DNA of 64,000 nt from Rheinheimera sp. D18 (GCF_004345025.1 NZ_CP037745.1:1612001-1676000); one strand, 5' to 3'. Counted from the first letter of the stretch, positions 1-10,312 are shown. The notes: a model not told the origin generated them from the letters alone. Made by a program: numbers and translations.

Positions 1-416
1 CCGGCAAAATCATTTTGATAAAAACTGATACTTTGGCGTAGTAAATAACGATGTGCTAACCAGCGGATTGACATCGGGTAATTACCCAATAAGGTTTGAT
101 GCACAATTGCCGCATGGAAAAAGCTTAATGCAGGTAAAAAGATAACCGTTACTAGCGCCATTTTTATTAAAGTGGCGCGCTCGGCAAGGAACAAGCTTTG
201 CGGATCGTTTTTTACCAGCCAATCAACCAGCTGACCCATAAAGCTAAATAATGACACCTCTAGAATAGCTAATAACGCGGTGCTTAGAGACATTAAAAGC
301 AGTGAGGTTTCCATGCCCTTGGTGTAATGCCGACAAAATGCCCAAATACCTTTTGGTGGTTGTGTCGGTTCGGTTGCAGGAAAAGGTTTAATAATACGTT
401 CAAAAAAACTCAACAT
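1..416 (-). CDS. ABC exporter, membrane-domain N-terminus (partial)
   Basis: The minus-strand frame is open from an ATG at 416 to the window edge (138 codons), so the 3' part is missing. The start reads MLSFFERIIKPFPATEP, followed by a PPKGIWAFCRHYTKG segment. Two hydrophobic stretches follow (about residues 40-62 and 83-105). This is the pattern of a type-1 ABC exporter membrane domain of the MdlB/MsbA kind, which normally continues into a C-terminal ATPase domain. No ATPase motif is visible because the gene is cut. The substrate is unknown. It is divergent from the antiporter at 614. Confidence 0.75.
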   Translation of the reverse strand, partial: MLSFFERIIKPFPATEPTQPPKGIWAFCRHYTKGMETSLLLMSLSTALLAILEVSLFSFMGQLVDWLVKNDPQSLFLAERATLIKMALVTVIFLPALSFFHAAIVHQTLLGNYPMSIRWLAHRYLLRQSISFYQNDFA

Positions 417-613
417 AACAGGCTCAAAATAACGGCAAATAGGCGTATATTGTACCTTAGTTATTTAAAAAATCCTGTTCAGCACAGCCTGTAGTTTGGT
501 ATTAGTATCGAATAATATTGGGATTATTATTTTCGCTGTGTATTATTGTGCGCTTGTTTGTATCGGCGCCAGTGCGTTATTTAATAAGATTGTGAATTTT
601 TAACAGGACACTC

Positions 614-2452
614 ATGGAAAAAATTTCTGCCACGTTGGCACTGCTTGGTATTTTGTCCCTGTTTTGTCAGTGGCTAGGCTGGAAGCTTAGACTACCGGCC
701 ATTTTACCTTTACTGATTGCCGGCTTAATACTTGGCCCGGCGTTAGGCGTTTTAAACCCAGATGAGCTATTTGGTAATTTGTTATTTCCTATTATCTCAT
801 TGGGTGTTGCCGTCATTTTATTTGAAGGTTCGCTAACGCTAAATTTTAAGGAAATAAAAAACCACGGCCGAATGGTCACCAGTTTAGTTACCGTTGGTGC
901 AGCGGTTACCTGGGTATGCGTAACTTTAGCGGCGTATTGGTTAGTGGGTTTTAGCTTTGAAATTGCCATGCTGTTTGGTGCTTTAGTAGTCGTTACTGGG
1001 CCAACGGTAATAGTGCCAATGCTGCGCAGTGTTAAGCCTACGTCTAAGCTTGCCAGCATTTTACGCTGGGAAGGTATAGTAATAGATCCGTTAGGTGCGC
1101 TACTTGCAGTGTTGGTATTTGAGTATATTGCTTACTCATCTGAGTCTGGTAATCATGTACTCATGGCGCTGGGCTTAATGTTATCGGTTGGCTTTGGTTT
1201 AGGTGCTTTGTCGGGTTATGTTGTCGGTACGGTGCTGCGTAAAAATATGCTTCCGCATTATTTACAAAATACCGCCGTGTTAACCATCGTTTTAGCGGTG
1301 TTTGTTGGCTCTAACTTATTACGCGAAGAGTCGGGTTTATTAACCGTTACGGTAATGGGTATTTGGCTAGCGAATATGCGCGGTGTTGATATTGCCGAAA
1401 TCCTAGAATTTAAAGAAACCCTTACCGTATTGCTTATTTCTGCACTCTTTATTCTGCTCGCGGCAAGATTAGACTCTAGCGCGATGTTAGATTTAGGCTG
1501 GGGTGGGCTTGGCTTGCTGCTGGTAGTAATGTTTATTGCTCGGCCGCTTAGTATCTGGATATCAGCAATTGGTTCCTCGTTACAAAGTAACGACAAGTGG
1601 TTTTTAAGTTGGGTAGCACCACGGGGTATTGTTGCTGCCGCGGTATCTTCTTTATTCGCCATCAAATTAGAAAACTTAGGCTACGAAGGCGCGCAGCATA
1701 TCGTACCCTTAGTGTTTTTAGTTATTATTGGTACAGTGGTAGTGCAAAGTTTAACTGCTGGTAGATGGGCTAAGTGGTTAGGTGTGGCTGCGGGCTCAAA
1801 CCAAGGTGTACTTATTTTTGGTGCATCACCTTTTGCTAGAGATTTAGCAAAGGTGCTACAAGCTAGGCAGTTTCGTACTGTTTTGGCTGATACCAACTGG
1901 GACAATATTCGTTTAGCCCGAATGGATAATATACCGGTCTATTTTGGTAACCCTGCGTCAGAACATGCCGAAAACTATTTAGATTTAACCGGCATTGGCC
2001 GTGTGTTTATTATTTCACCATACCGTCAAATTAATCCGTTAGTTAGTTTTCATTTTCAAGACGTGTACGGTATGCACAAGGTGTTTAGTTTAAATAGCTC
2101 AGAAGCATCCAGTGCGCGCCATCAAATGTCAGAAACCCATGTTAAGCAGCTTAGTTTATTTGGCGAGCATGTGTCGTACGCGAAGCTATCAAGTTTAGTG
2201 GCAAAAGGTGCAGTAATAAAAACCACCAATATTACTGAAAACTTTACTTATCAGCATTTTGTTAGTCGTTATGGTGATGGGGCGTTACCTCTACTGTATA
2301 TCAAAGATAAAAAAATACAGGTTATTACCGGTAATGCCGGCGTTGCCACCATACCGGCAGATGTTGAATTAGTAAGCTTAATTTCTGCTCACGCTTTGCA
2401 AGAGGCCAAAACGGCCAGTCAAACGCAAACCGATACAGCAAAAGCCACGTAA
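614..2452 (+). CDS. CPA1-type cation:proton antiporter with C-terminal TrkA-N domain
   Basis: 612 aa. About twelve hydrophobic segments fill residues 1-390, including the conserved LFEGSLTL and TGPTVIVPML stretches of the CPA1 family. A Rossmann-type segment starts near residue 400 (GVLIFGASPFARDLAKVL), as in TrkA-N/RCK nucleotide-binding regulatory domains. It should exchange Na+ or K+ for protons at the inner membrane, gated by a nucleotide or ion. Which cation is carried cannot be read from the sequence. It is a single gene with about 200 bp of upstream DNA shared with the divergent ABC exporter. Confidence 0.85.
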   Translation: MEKISATLALLGILSLFCQWLGWKLRLPAILPLLIAGLILGPALGVLNPDELFGNLLFPIISLGVAVILFEGSLTLNFKEIKNHGRMVTSLVTVGAAVTWVCVTLAAYWLVGFSFEIAMLFGALVVVTGPTVIVPMLRSVKPTSKLASILRWEGIVIDPLGALLAVLVFEYIAYSSESGNHVLMALGLMLSVGFGLGALSGYVVGTVLRKNMLPHYLQNTAVLTIVLAVFVGSNLLREESGLLTVTVMGIWLANMRGVDIAEILEFKETLTVLLISALFILLAARLDSSAMLDLGWGGLGLLLVVMFIARPLSIWISAIGSSLQSNDKWFLSWVAPRGIVAAAVSSLFAIKLENLGYEGAQHIVPLVFLVIIGTVVVQSLTAGRWAKWLGVAAGSNQGVLIFGASPFARDLAKVLQARQFRTVLADTNWDNIRLARMDNIPVYFGNPASEHAENYLDLTGIGRVFIISPYRQINPLVSFHFQDVYGMHKVFSLNSSEASSARHQMSETHVKQLSLFGEHVSYAKLSSLVAKGAVIKTTNITENFTYQHFVSRYGDGALPLLYIKDKKIQVITGNAGVATIPADVELVSLISAHALQEAKTASQTQTDTAKAT

Positions 2453-2477
2453 TAATAACGGTGTTAACAGGTGCGTG

Positions 2478-2516
2478 TAGCGGCAAGCTTGTGATATTAT
2501 AACAACCTTGCCGCTA
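2478..2516. repeat. Inverted repeat between antiporter and ribA
   Basis: The 10-bp arms tagcggcaag and cttgccgcta are perfectly complementary. Inside them, after one mismatch, ttgt pairs with acaa, leaving an AT-rich loop. It lies 26 bp past the antiporter stop and 110 bp before ribA. There is no T-run on the plus strand, so a simple intrinsic terminator is not certain. It could be a terminator aided by Rho or a leader hairpin. Confidence 0.45.
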
Positions 2517-2626
2517 TAGCATAGTTAACCGCGACATGGGCAGTAGTGCATTGCCTTGAATTAACAGCATAGCCACCCAATAAAGGCTGGGCTGTAACTT
2601 TCGCAGACGTTATCTGAGAAGTCATA

Positions 2627-3208
2627 ATGAAATTAAAACTTGTAACCTCAACGTTATTACCAACGCTTTTTGCCGAATTTCGTCTCCATGGTTTTGAGGC
2701 GCCAAATGGTAAAGAGCATGTCGCATTGACGTTGGGCGATGTAACTACCGATGAGCCAGTTTTAGCTCGGGTTCACTCAGAGTGTTTAACTGGTGACGCA
2801 TTATTTAGCTTACGCTGCGACTGTGGTCCACAATTAGAAACGGCAATGCGCAAAATTGCCGAGCAGGGCCGAGGCTGTATTTTATATCTACGCCAAGAAG
2901 GCCGGGGTATTGGCCTTATTAATAAAATTCGCGCTTATGCAGAGCAAGATAAAGGTTTAGATACGGTAGAAGCTAATGAAATTCTTGGCTTTTTACCCGA
3001 TATGCGCGAGTACGATATTGCCGCAGATATGTTTACCCAGTTAGGTATCAAACAAATTAGATTATTAACTAATAATCCGCGTAAATTAAAAGCGTTAACT
3101 GATGCTGGTGTTAATATACTAGAACGTGTGGCGCACCGCGTAAAAACCACGGCGCATAGCCATCGCTATTTGGCCACTAAAGCCAGTAAATTGGGCCATT
3201 TACCTTAA
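2627..3208 (+). CDS. ribA: GTP cyclohydrolase II
   Basis: 193 aa, close to E. coli RibA (196 aa). It catalyses the first committed step of riboflavin synthesis, opening GTP to a diaminopyrimidine with release of formate and pyrophosphate. The zinc site is visible as [18 protein letters not shown] (residues about 50-67, three Cys), followed by the [10 protein letters not shown] substrate and catalytic loop and the TNNPRK segment near the C-terminus. It is a monofunctional RibA without a RibB domain. It stands alone, and no FMN riboswitch was recognised in the 174-bp upstream gap. Confidence 0.96.
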   Translation: MKLKLVTSTLLPTLFAEFRLHGFEAPNGKEHVALTLGDVTTDEPVLARVHSECLTGDALFSLRCDCGPQLETAMRKIAEQGRGCILYLRQEGRGIGLINKIRAYAEQDKGLDTVEANEILGFLPDMREYDIAADMFTQLGIKQIRLLTNNPRKLKALTDAGVNILERVAHRVKTTAHSHRYLATKASKLGHLP

Positions 3209-3280
3209 CCGTATTTATGTAATAAGTAGCGTGTTATTATCGCTATTAGCGTTTATTTTATTTTTCAACAGGACATTAAC

Positions 3281-3754
3281 TTGACTAACAATGACGTGCT
3301 GCGCAGCCTGCGCTACAGCCTTAACGTGCACGACCATGGCATGATTGCTATTTTTGCGCTTACCAAGGTTACCGTAACCAAAGAGCAGGTTGTCGCCTGG
3401 TTAAAAAAAGATGAAGATGAAGGTTTTGCACCGATCAGCGATGTGCTAATGGCTAGTTTTCTTAATGGCTTAATTATTCAGCGCCGTGGGGCAAAGGATG
3501 ATGTAATTCCTGAACCTGAAAGCGTGTTAAATCATAACATTATGCTACGTAAGCTTAAAATTGCTTTTGATTTAAAAGATGACGACATTATTGCCTTATT
3601 GCAAACGGTCGATTTTCGTTTAAGTAAGCCAGAACTTAGCGCATTTTTCCGTCGCGCGGATCACAAGCACTATCGCGCTTGCCAAGATCAAGTATTACGG
3701 TATTTTTTAAAAGGTATTCAGTTAAAACTTCGGCCAACCGAAGCCTTAATTTAA
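3281..3754 (+). CDS. yehS: DUF1456 family protein, YehS-like
   Basis: 157 aa, starting at TTG. The sequence has two similar halves, each with an R-S-L-R-Y/K-L-K type helix followed by a hydrophobic strand (residues 7-65 and 88-150). This is the two-repeat layout of DUF1456 (E. coli YehS, 156 aa). The family is cytoplasmic and has no established biochemical role. A purine-rich stretch (acagga) precedes the TTG, supporting this start. It is separated from ribA by 72 bp and may be read with it. Confidence 0.85.
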   Translation: MTNNDVLRSLRYSLNVHDHGMIAIFALTKVTVTKEQVVAWLKKDEDEGFAPISDVLMASFLNGLIIQRRGAKDDVIPEPESVLNHNIMLRKLKIAFDLKDDDIIALLQTVDFRLSKPELSAFFRRADHKHYRACQDQVLRYFLKGIQLKLRPTEALI

Positions 3755-3841
3755 ACACCACGTTAAGAGCATAAATACCGGTTAAATCTCTCTTCTAGTT
3801 AATGTTATACTACAGACACTTATTGCCGAGTGTCTGTAGTT

Positions 3842-6800
3842 ATGATCCCAAAGCTTAATCCTGAATTAGCGCTGGATGCCAGCATCGTTGCCTTTAGTAA
3901 AGCCTTAGTCGCTGCAGGTTTTAATGGCGATATTGAAACCAGTTATGGCAGTCGTTTAGCGGTTGCTACTGATAACAGCGTTTATCAAGCGTTACCGCAA
4001 GCGGTAATACTGCCCAGGTCAACCGATGATTTGGTTATTTTAACCTCACTCGCACAAACCTCTAGTTTCTCACATATTAAATTTAGCCCTCGCGGTGGTG
4101 GCACCGGCACCAATGGCCAGTCATTAACTGAGCACGTTGTGGTCGATTTATCACGCCATATGCGCAACATTTTAGATATTAATGTGGAGCAGCGTTGGGT
4201 TAGGGTGCAGGCTGGCGTGATTAAAGATCAACTTAATGCTTTTCTAAAGCCTTATGGCTTTTTCTTTGCTCCTGATTTATCCACCTCTAACCGCGCTACC
4301 ATTGGCGGTATGATTAATACTGACGCCTCAGGGCAGGGCTCTTTGGTCTATGGTAAAACCAGTGATCACGTATTGGCGCTAAAAACCGTACTTATTGACG
4401 GTAATGTATTAAAAACCCATAAAATGCCGACCTATGAAGCCGAACATCGCGCTGAAATGCCCAATAGTATTGGCCGTATTTATCAACAAGTGCTGCATAG
4501 TTGTCGCGAATTTAGGCCGCAAATCTTAGCTAAGTTTCCAAGGTTAAACCGATTTTTAACTGGCTACGATTTAGAACATGTATTTAATGATGATCTAAGC
4601 GAGTTTGATTTATCGCGCATTATTACGGGTTCTGAAGGTTCGCTAGGGTTTGTGGTTGAAGCCAAGCTAAATATTACGCCGATTGCTAAGTATAAATGCC
4701 TCGTTAACGTTAAGTACGACAGCTTTATTAGCGCATTAAAAAATGCGCCCTTTTTGGTGGCGGCAGAGGCGACTTCAGTTGAAACCGTTGATAGCAAAGT
4801 ACTTAATTTAGCTCGCAGCGATATTATTTGGCATCAAGTAAAAGACTTAATCACAGATGTACCCGGCATTGAAATGCAAGGTCTGAATATGGTTGAGTAT
4901 AACAGCGAACAACAAGCTGACATTGAGCAAAAAATTGCCGAGCTTACTACACGACTAGACACAGCAATAGCCGATAAAACTGACGGTATTATTGGCTACC
5001 AGCTAACGTATGATAATACTGCCATCGGCCATATTTATGCGATGCGCAAAAAAGCAGTAGGGCTGTTAGGCAATACTCAAGGCCGACAGAAACCTATTGC
5101 GTTTACTGAAGACACCGCCGTACCGCCAGAGCATTTAGCTGACTTTATTATTGAGTTTCGTGCATTACTAGACAGTTACAACCTGCAATACGGTATGTTT
5201 GGCCATGTTGATGCTGGCGTACTGCATGTTAGGCCAGCATTAGATTTATGTGATCCTACGCAGGAAGCCTTGCTTAGAACCATTTCTGATCAAGTGGTTG
5301 CTCTAACCGCAAAGTACGGCGGTTTAATGTGGGGCGAACACGGTAAAGGTTATCGTAGCGAATATAGCCCGGCATTTTTTGGCGAAGAGTTATTTACTGA
5401 ACTGAGAAAAATTAAAGCTGCGTTTGATCCGCGTAATCGCGTAAACCCGGGTAAAATTTGTACGCCTTATTATAGCGCCGAGCAATTAGTGTCGGTAGAC
5501 GGCGTTAAGCGCGCCTATTTTGACCGGCAAATACCCATAGCGGTAAAAGACAGTTTTGACAGCAGTTTGAATTGTAACGGTAACGGCTTGTGCTTTAATT
5601 ACGAAGAAAACTCACCGATGTGTCCGTCAAGCAAAGTAACCAAAGACCGACGCCACAGCCCTAAAGGCAGAGCCGGGCTGATGCGCGAATGGTTACGCCT
5701 AGCGGAAACCTCGGGTGTCGACGTACTGGCAACAGAACAACAACTGCTCACACAATCCGGTGGTATAAGCACATTATGGCAGCGGATAAAAAACACCTTA
5801 GCCAAGCGCCAAGGCGAAGCCGATTTTTCGCATGAAGTTATGGAAGCAATGGAAGGCTGTTTAGCGTGTAAAGCCTGCGCTGGGCAATGCCCAATTAAAG
5901 TTGATGTACCTTCGTTTCGGGCACGTTTTTTACAGCTGTATCACAGTAGGTACTTACGGCCAACTAAAGATTATATTGTCGGCAATATTGAACGCACCGC
6001 GCCGTTACTAGCAAAAGCGCCGCGCTTAGTTAACTTTGTACTAAAACGTAAACTAACCGCAAAGCTGTTAGCAAGCAGCGTTGGTTATGTTGATACTCCG
6101 TTATTATCAGTACCAACATTAGCACAACAGCTTAATAAGCGTTTTAGCTTTAATTTGGCTGAATTAGAGCAACTCGATGCAGCAACTCGGCAAAAAACCA
6201 TCTTGTTAGTGCAAGACCCCTTTACTAGCTTTTATGAAGCAGAACTGGTGGCCGATGCGCTAAATTTATTAGAGAAACTTGGTTTTAAGCCCATATTGTT
6301 GCCGTTTTTACCCAATGGTAAACCGCAGCATGTTAAAGGTTTTTTACGGCAGTTTGCTAAAACCGCTAATAATGCGGCACAGTTTTTCAATAAGTTACAC
6401 ACGCTAGGCTTACCTATGCTTGGTTTAGATGCCTCTTTAGTGTTGGTGTATCGCGATGAATATAACAAAGCTTTAGGTAATAATCGTGGTAATTTTAACG
6501 TGCAGTTATTGCATGAATGGTTAGTAGAGCAAACGTTACCTAAAGCAAACACGACCGAAGAGTTTGCTTTACTGGCGCACTGTACGGAAAAAACCGCATT
6601 ACCTGCAACAGAGAAGGCATGGCAACTCATTTTTGCCAATGTAGGTTTAGCATTAAAGCCTATTAGCGTTGGTTGCTGTGGCATGGCCGGAACCTATGGC
6701 CATGAAGCGCAAAACTTAGAAAATAGTAAAGCGTTATTTGATATGAGCTGGCGAGCCCCTGTTGAGCAATATAGCACCAGCAAAATATTGGTGACGGGGT

Positions 6801-6880
6801 TTTCGTGTCGTAGTCAGGTAAAACGCTTGGTCGGAGATAAACCCAAGCACCCGTTGCAAGCACTATTGGCGCTGTTGTAA
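3842..6880 (+). CDS. ydiJ: YdiJ-like FAD-linked oxidase with Fe-S domain (D-2-hydroxyacid dehydrogenase type)
   Basis: About 1012 aa from the ATG at 3842; a GTG at 3830 in the same frame is less likely because E. coli YdiJ begins MIPQI. The N-terminal FAD-binding PCMH domain shows PRSTDDLVIL and PRGGGTGTNGQS (residues about 55-95). The FAD-oxidase C domain follows (GEHGKGYRSEY). A Cys-rich ferredoxin-like region (CNGNGLCFNYEENSPMCPSS, then CLACKACAGQCP) and a CCG-type segment (GCCGMAGTYGHE) complete it. YdiJ family members oxidise D-2-hydroxyacids such as D-2-hydroxyglutarate, passing electrons through Fe-S centres. The exact substrate here is inferred from family. Confidence 0.9.
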   Translation: MIPKLNPELALDASIVAFSKALVAAGFNGDIETSYGSRLAVATDNSVYQALPQAVILPRSTDDLVILTSLAQTSSFSHIKFSPRGGGTGTNGQSLTEHVVVDLSRHMRNILDINVEQRWVRVQAGVIKDQLNAFLKPYGFFFAPDLSTSNRATIGGMINTDASGQGSLVYGKTSDHVLALKTVLIDGNVLKTHKMPTYEAEHRAEMPNSIGRIYQQVLHSCREFRPQILAKFPRLNRFLTGYDLEHVFNDDLSEFDLSRIITGSEGSLGFVVEAKLNITPIAKYKCLVNVKYDSFISALKNAPFLVAAEATSVETVDSKVLNLARSDIIWHQVKDLITDVPGIEMQGLNMVEYNSEQQADIEQKIAELTTRLDTAIADKTDGIIGYQLTYDNTAIGHIYAMRKKAVGLLGNTQGRQKPIAFTEDTAVPPEHLADFIIEFRALLDSYNLQYGMFGHVDAGVLHVRPALDLCDPTQEALLRTISDQVVALTAKYGGLMWGEHGKGYRSEYSPAFFGEELFTELRKIKAAFDPRNRVNPGKICTPYYSAEQLVSVDGVKRAYFDRQIPIAVKDSFDSSLNCNGNGLCFNYEENSPMCPSSKVTKDRRHSPKGRAGLMREWLRLAETSGVDVLATEQQLLTQSGGISTLWQRIKNTLAKRQGEADFSHEVMEAMEGCLACKACAGQCPIKVDVPSFRARFLQLYHSRYLRPTKDYIVGNIERTAPLLAKAPRLVNFVLKRKLTAKLLASSVGYVDTPLLSVPTLAQQLNKRFSFNLAELEQLDAATRQKTILLVQDPFTSFYEAELVADALNLLEKLGFKPILLPFLPNGKPQHVKGFLRQFAKTANNAAQFFNKLHTLGLPMLGLDASLVLVYRDEYNKALGNNRGNFNVQLLHEWLVEQTLPKANTTEEFALLAHCTEKTALPATEKAWQLIFANVGLALKPISVGCCGMAGTYGHEAQNLENSKALFDMSWRAPVEQYSTSKILVTGFSCRSQVKRLVGDKPKHPLQALLALL

Positions 6881-6912
6881 CTAGAAACGCTAATATTGTG
6901 TGGCTAGCAAAG

Positions 6913-6940
6913 AAAACCCGCTGAATTAGCGGGTTTTTTA
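6913..6940 (+). terminator. Bidirectional terminator after ydiJ
   Basis: The stem aaaacccgct / agcgggtttt has a 5-nt loop and is followed by a T-run. The matching A-run on the left makes it usable from the minus strand too. It sits between the convergent ydiJ and TonB receptor genes. Confidence 0.85.
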
Positions 6941-6972
6941 TCTTCTGATTTTAGGTTAATGTTACCTACTTA

Positions 6973-9531
6973 TTAGAATTTATACGTACCTTTTAAGTAC
7001 CAATAACCACCGTTAATGCCCATAGGTGAGGTTTCATAGTATTTAGCACCTAATTCTTTGCTCCACGCATCTGATAATTTTTCAGGTTCAGTGTTAAACA
7101 AATTTTGTGCGCCAGCGGTAATCGCAAAGTTATCGTTAATGTAGTAGCTTACTTCAGCATCAAAGGTTACTTTAGCACTTGCATCTGTGGTGCGAGTGTC
7201 ATCATCTGCAGCAACACCCTGATAGGTGCCATAGTAGTTAGAACGGACAAATAACGACCAATTATCCCAACTTTGTGACCAAGTAAAGGTAGCACGATGT
7301 TTCGGTAAATCATCTTCTAAACGCGATACCCTAAACTCGCCTGTAATATCGGTAAAACGAGTTACTTCGGTGTCATTCCAGTTATAGGCTAGGGCAAAGC
7401 TACTGCGACCTTCGAACAGATCCATTGAGTAGTTGGCAACAAGATCAATACCTTGGGTGCGGGTGTCAAAATCGTTAGTTAGGTAAGTAATACTGGTTAA
7501 CGAATCAATACCTTGTACACCAGCGGCTTTTAATGCGGCAATTTCGGCTGCAGTTACTTCAAACGCATCTGACTGACTAATACGACCATCAACGTCAATT
7601 AAATAATAGTCGGCGGTAATAAAGAAATCGTTACCAGTATAAACTACGCCCATCGCGTAGCTAGTTGATTCTTCAGGCTTAAGTTCTGTTGCACCTTTTA
7701 ATATTGCGACAGGGTTGGTAGGTGGCAATACACCAACATCGAATAACTTACCTTGACTGGCTTCGGTGCGCACGTTACTCACGTTAGCTTGGCCCACGGT
7801 TGGCGCTCTAAAACCAGTGCTATTTGATGCACGTAATGACCAGTCTTCATTAATACGATATTGGCCGCTAAGTTTATAGTTCGTGGTGGTACCAAAGCTG
7901 TCGTAATCTTCAAACCGCAGTGCCAATGCAGTAAGTAAATTTTCAGTAACATTGGCTTCAACATCAATATAGGCCGCATAGTTACGACGAGTTGACACTC
8001 CAGCATTTTGCGGTTGAAAACCAGGAAAACCGTTTGAACCGTTACTTAACCCTTGATCAATATAAGGACCCACTTCCCAAGATGCTTGCTCACCGGCAAC
8101 AATTTCAAAGCTTTCTTCGGTCCACTGGGTACCAAAGGCTATGGTTAGGTCTTCATATAAACCCACTGGTAAATATTTGACAAAATCTGCAGTAAAGGTT
8201 TTTTCCAGTTGGATATATTTACCAGTCTCAAAGTTGGTTGGGGTATTTGGCCCTAAAGAGGCGTTAACTGAATTAAATAGTTGGAAGGTTGATTCGCTGC
8301 GGCCAACAACACCACTGAAATCATACAGAATGCCATCCATAAAACTGTTTTTAAATTCACCTTTAGTACCAATAGCTAGTGAGGTATCAGTTATATTACC
8401 ACCTAGATTTGGTGTAAAACCGCCTGGAAACATAGAGAAAAATGTAAAGCAGTTTTCGGGTAACGCATTAACTCTGTCAGTAATTTGCTGGTGATTAAGG
8501 CCTGAAATACCTACGTTAGCACAGCCACCGGCACCTGAGGTATCGACAACTTGTAAAGTTTCACCGCCATCATTAGAAAATACGTTGCCACGAGTATGCG
8601 GGTTGCGATAGTAAAAACCGCCACGTACATCACGCTCTGAATAGTTACCAAACATATAGGCTTCGCCGCCATTACCTAAATCAAGACCCGCATTAACAAA
8701 AATACTGATATCGTCTTTAATTTCTGGCGAGCCCCAAACTTGGGCTAGTGGCGCAACCGACGTGTTACCATTATCGATAAGCGCTTGCGCATCCGCGCGC
8801 TGTACGCTGCGACTGGTAGCATCAACATTTTTATATTGCAGGCTCGCATTAACAAAACCGTCTTTGGTTAGTGGCATACCAACGTTGGCTGAAAGCTCGG
8901 TAGAGGCACCATCGCCAGCGAAGTATTCACCTTGTTTTACTTCAATTGAACCACCGTCGGCGGAGTCTTTTAAAACAAAGTTAATTACACCCGCAATGGC
9001 GTCCGAACCATATTGCGCTGCAGCACCGTCGCGCAATACTTCAACTTGCTTCATAGCAATGCCTGGAATAACAGATAAATCAGGCCCTTGTGCGCCGTCG
9101 TTAATGCCACCACCTAAAAATGAGATAACCGATGCGCGGTGGCGACGTTTGCCGTTTAACAGGACTAAGGTACTGTCTGACGATAAGCCTCGTAAGTTGA
9201 TCGGGCGAATTAGCGAGCCAGTATCACTAATGGGCTGGGTGTGTACGTTAAGTGACGGCACAGTGGTGCTAATTAAATTTAGCATGTCGCTATTACCGTT
9301 TTTGTTGAGCTCTTCGCCACTAATAATATCAATAGGTACTGGAGAATCGCCAATAGAGCGGGGTGCTGAACGCGTGCCGACAACGGCTATTTTTTCAACG
9401 GCTTTTTCTTTGGCTGTAGTTGATGCGGGCTGTTCTTGTGCCACCGCAACGCCAGCGCTAATGCACAATGATGCTGCTAAGGCGAATTTTACCGACCTCG
9501 CAACCGGATTATAATTGTTATGTTTTATCAT
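6973..9531 (-). CDS. TonB-dependent outer-membrane receptor, substrate unknown
   Basis: 852 aa. There is a long signal peptide ending near residue 31 (ALAASLCISAGVAVAQ). The plug domain follows: a VEKIAVVGTRSAPRS TonB-box-like start, then INLRGL, LVLLNGKRRH and VEVLRDGAAAQYGSDAIAGV. The remainder is a beta-barrel ending in an aromatic residue (GTYKF). It takes up an unknown ligand using TonB energy. No siderophore, vitamin or sugar pathway gene lies beside it. It resembles the large exploratory TonB receptors common in Alteromonadales. Confidence 0.92.
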   Translation of the reverse strand: MIKHNNYNPVARSVKFALAASLCISAGVAVAQEQPASTTAKEKAVEKIAVVGTRSAPRSIGDSPVPIDIISGEELNKNGNSDMLNLISTTVPSLNVHTQPISDTGSLIRPINLRGLSSDSTLVLLNGKRRHRASVISFLGGGINDGAQGPDLSVIPGIAMKQVEVLRDGAAAQYGSDAIAGVINFVLKDSADGGSIEVKQGEYFAGDGASTELSANVGMPLTKDGFVNASLQYKNVDATSRSVQRADAQALIDNGNTSVAPLAQVWGSPEIKDDISIFVNAGLDLGNGGEAYMFGNYSERDVRGGFYYRNPHTRGNVFSNDGGETLQVVDTSGAGGCANVGISGLNHQQITDRVNALPENCFTFFSMFPGGFTPNLGGNITDTSLAIGTKGEFKNSFMDGILYDFSGVVGRSESTFQLFNSVNASLGPNTPTNFETGKYIQLEKTFTADFVKYLPVGLYEDLTIAFGTQWTEESFEIVAGEQASWEVGPYIDQGLSNGSNGFPGFQPQNAGVSTRRNYAAYIDVEANVTENLLTALALRFEDYDSFGTTTNYKLSGQYRINEDWSLRASNSTGFRAPTVGQANVSNVRTEASQGKLFDVGVLPPTNPVAILKGATELKPEESTSYAMGVVYTGNDFFITADYYLIDVDGRISQSDAFEVTAAEIAALKAAGVQGIDSLTSITYLTNDFDTRTQGIDLVANYSMDLFEGRSSFALAYNWNDTEVTRFTDITGEFRVSRLEDDLPKHRATFTWSQSWDNWSLFVRSNYYGTYQGVAADDDTRTTDASAKVTFDAEVSYYINDNFAITAGAQNLFNTEPEKLSDAWSKELGAKYYETSPMGINGGYWYLKGTYKF

Positions 9532-9748
9532 ATAGATTTCCTGGAATTTAGTAGTTGTTACCTGACGCTTATATTATTTTTGTAACGTCTCTGTAACCTT
9601 ATTTGATAACACGGTTGTTGTCTATCGCATATTTAGGTAATTACATCGCTATTTTCATCTTGTCGCAGTAACTTTAGTTACTAAAATGCATTGCCAATAA
9701 TCCTTGGCTGTTTTATAACAGGCAAATAAACCGTATTTAGGTATAAAA

Positions 9749-10312
9749 ATGCAGTATCTGGAATTAAGCGAAAATTATTTCTCTGCTGTTGTTGCACTGG
9801 CCAATTCAATTCATGGCGATAACTATTTATCATTAGCTCAATTACAACTAATGCAGCTGCAAGGGGTAAAACAGGGGATAAATGCCAGTTTTATTGCTGT
9901 TGATCGGAGGCAGGTTGTTGGCTATCGACTTAGTTTTGCGCCAGAACAATGGCAAATTGATCAATGGTGTAGCGACGACAGCTGGCCAGTAGCGGTAAAA
10001 CAGATGGCGTATTTTAAATCGGTTGGCGTACTAGCAAGTTATCGTGGTAAAGGCGTGGCAAAAAATTTATTACGTCTCTCAATTCAAGCCTTACAACAAC
10101 AAGGGGCAACCGCAGGTTTAGCCCATATTTGGCGTGAAAGCCCAGGCAACACCGCTCAGTTATATTTTACTAAAGCTGGAGCTAAGCTTATTAATATTCA
10201 CCCTGAGCGTTGGCGGCATTTATCAGAAACATTAGGCTATAACTGCCCACGTTGTGGCCAAACTTGCCTTTGTAGTGCTGCCGAAATGGCACTGCTATTT
10301 GCTGAACTTTAG
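9749..10312 (+). CDS. GNAT-family N-acetyltransferase with Cys-rich tail
   Basis: 187 aa. The acetyl-CoA loop is visible as VLASYRGKGVAKNLLRLSI (about residues 93-111), the Q/R-x-x-G-x-G/A motif of GNAT enzymes. The last 25 residues contain four Cys in a CPRCGQTCLC arrangement, which suggests a small metal site; this tail is not part of the core GNAT fold. The acceptor substrate is unknown. The gene ends 14 bp before an FAD-dependent amine oxidase-like gene, so the two are probably cotranscribed and may act on the same amine. Confidence 0.82.
   Translation: MQYLELSENYFSAVVALANSIHGDNYLSLAQLQLMQLQGVKQGINASFIAVDRRQVVGYRLSFAPEQWQIDQWCSDDSWPVAVKQMAYFKSVGVLASYRGKGVAKNLLRLSIQALQQQGATAGLAHIWRESPGNTAQLYFTKAGAKLINIHPERWRHLSETLGYNCPRCGQTCLCSAAEMALLFAEL

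Noticed and set aside
2453-2626. FMN riboswitch before ribA
   Set aside because: The conserved FMN aptamer segments were not found; only a plain hairpin is present.
8762-9514. A 250-aa plus-strand ORF opposite the TonB receptor
   Set aside because: It is antisense to a clear signal-peptide and plug region and its translation has no recognisable protein features.
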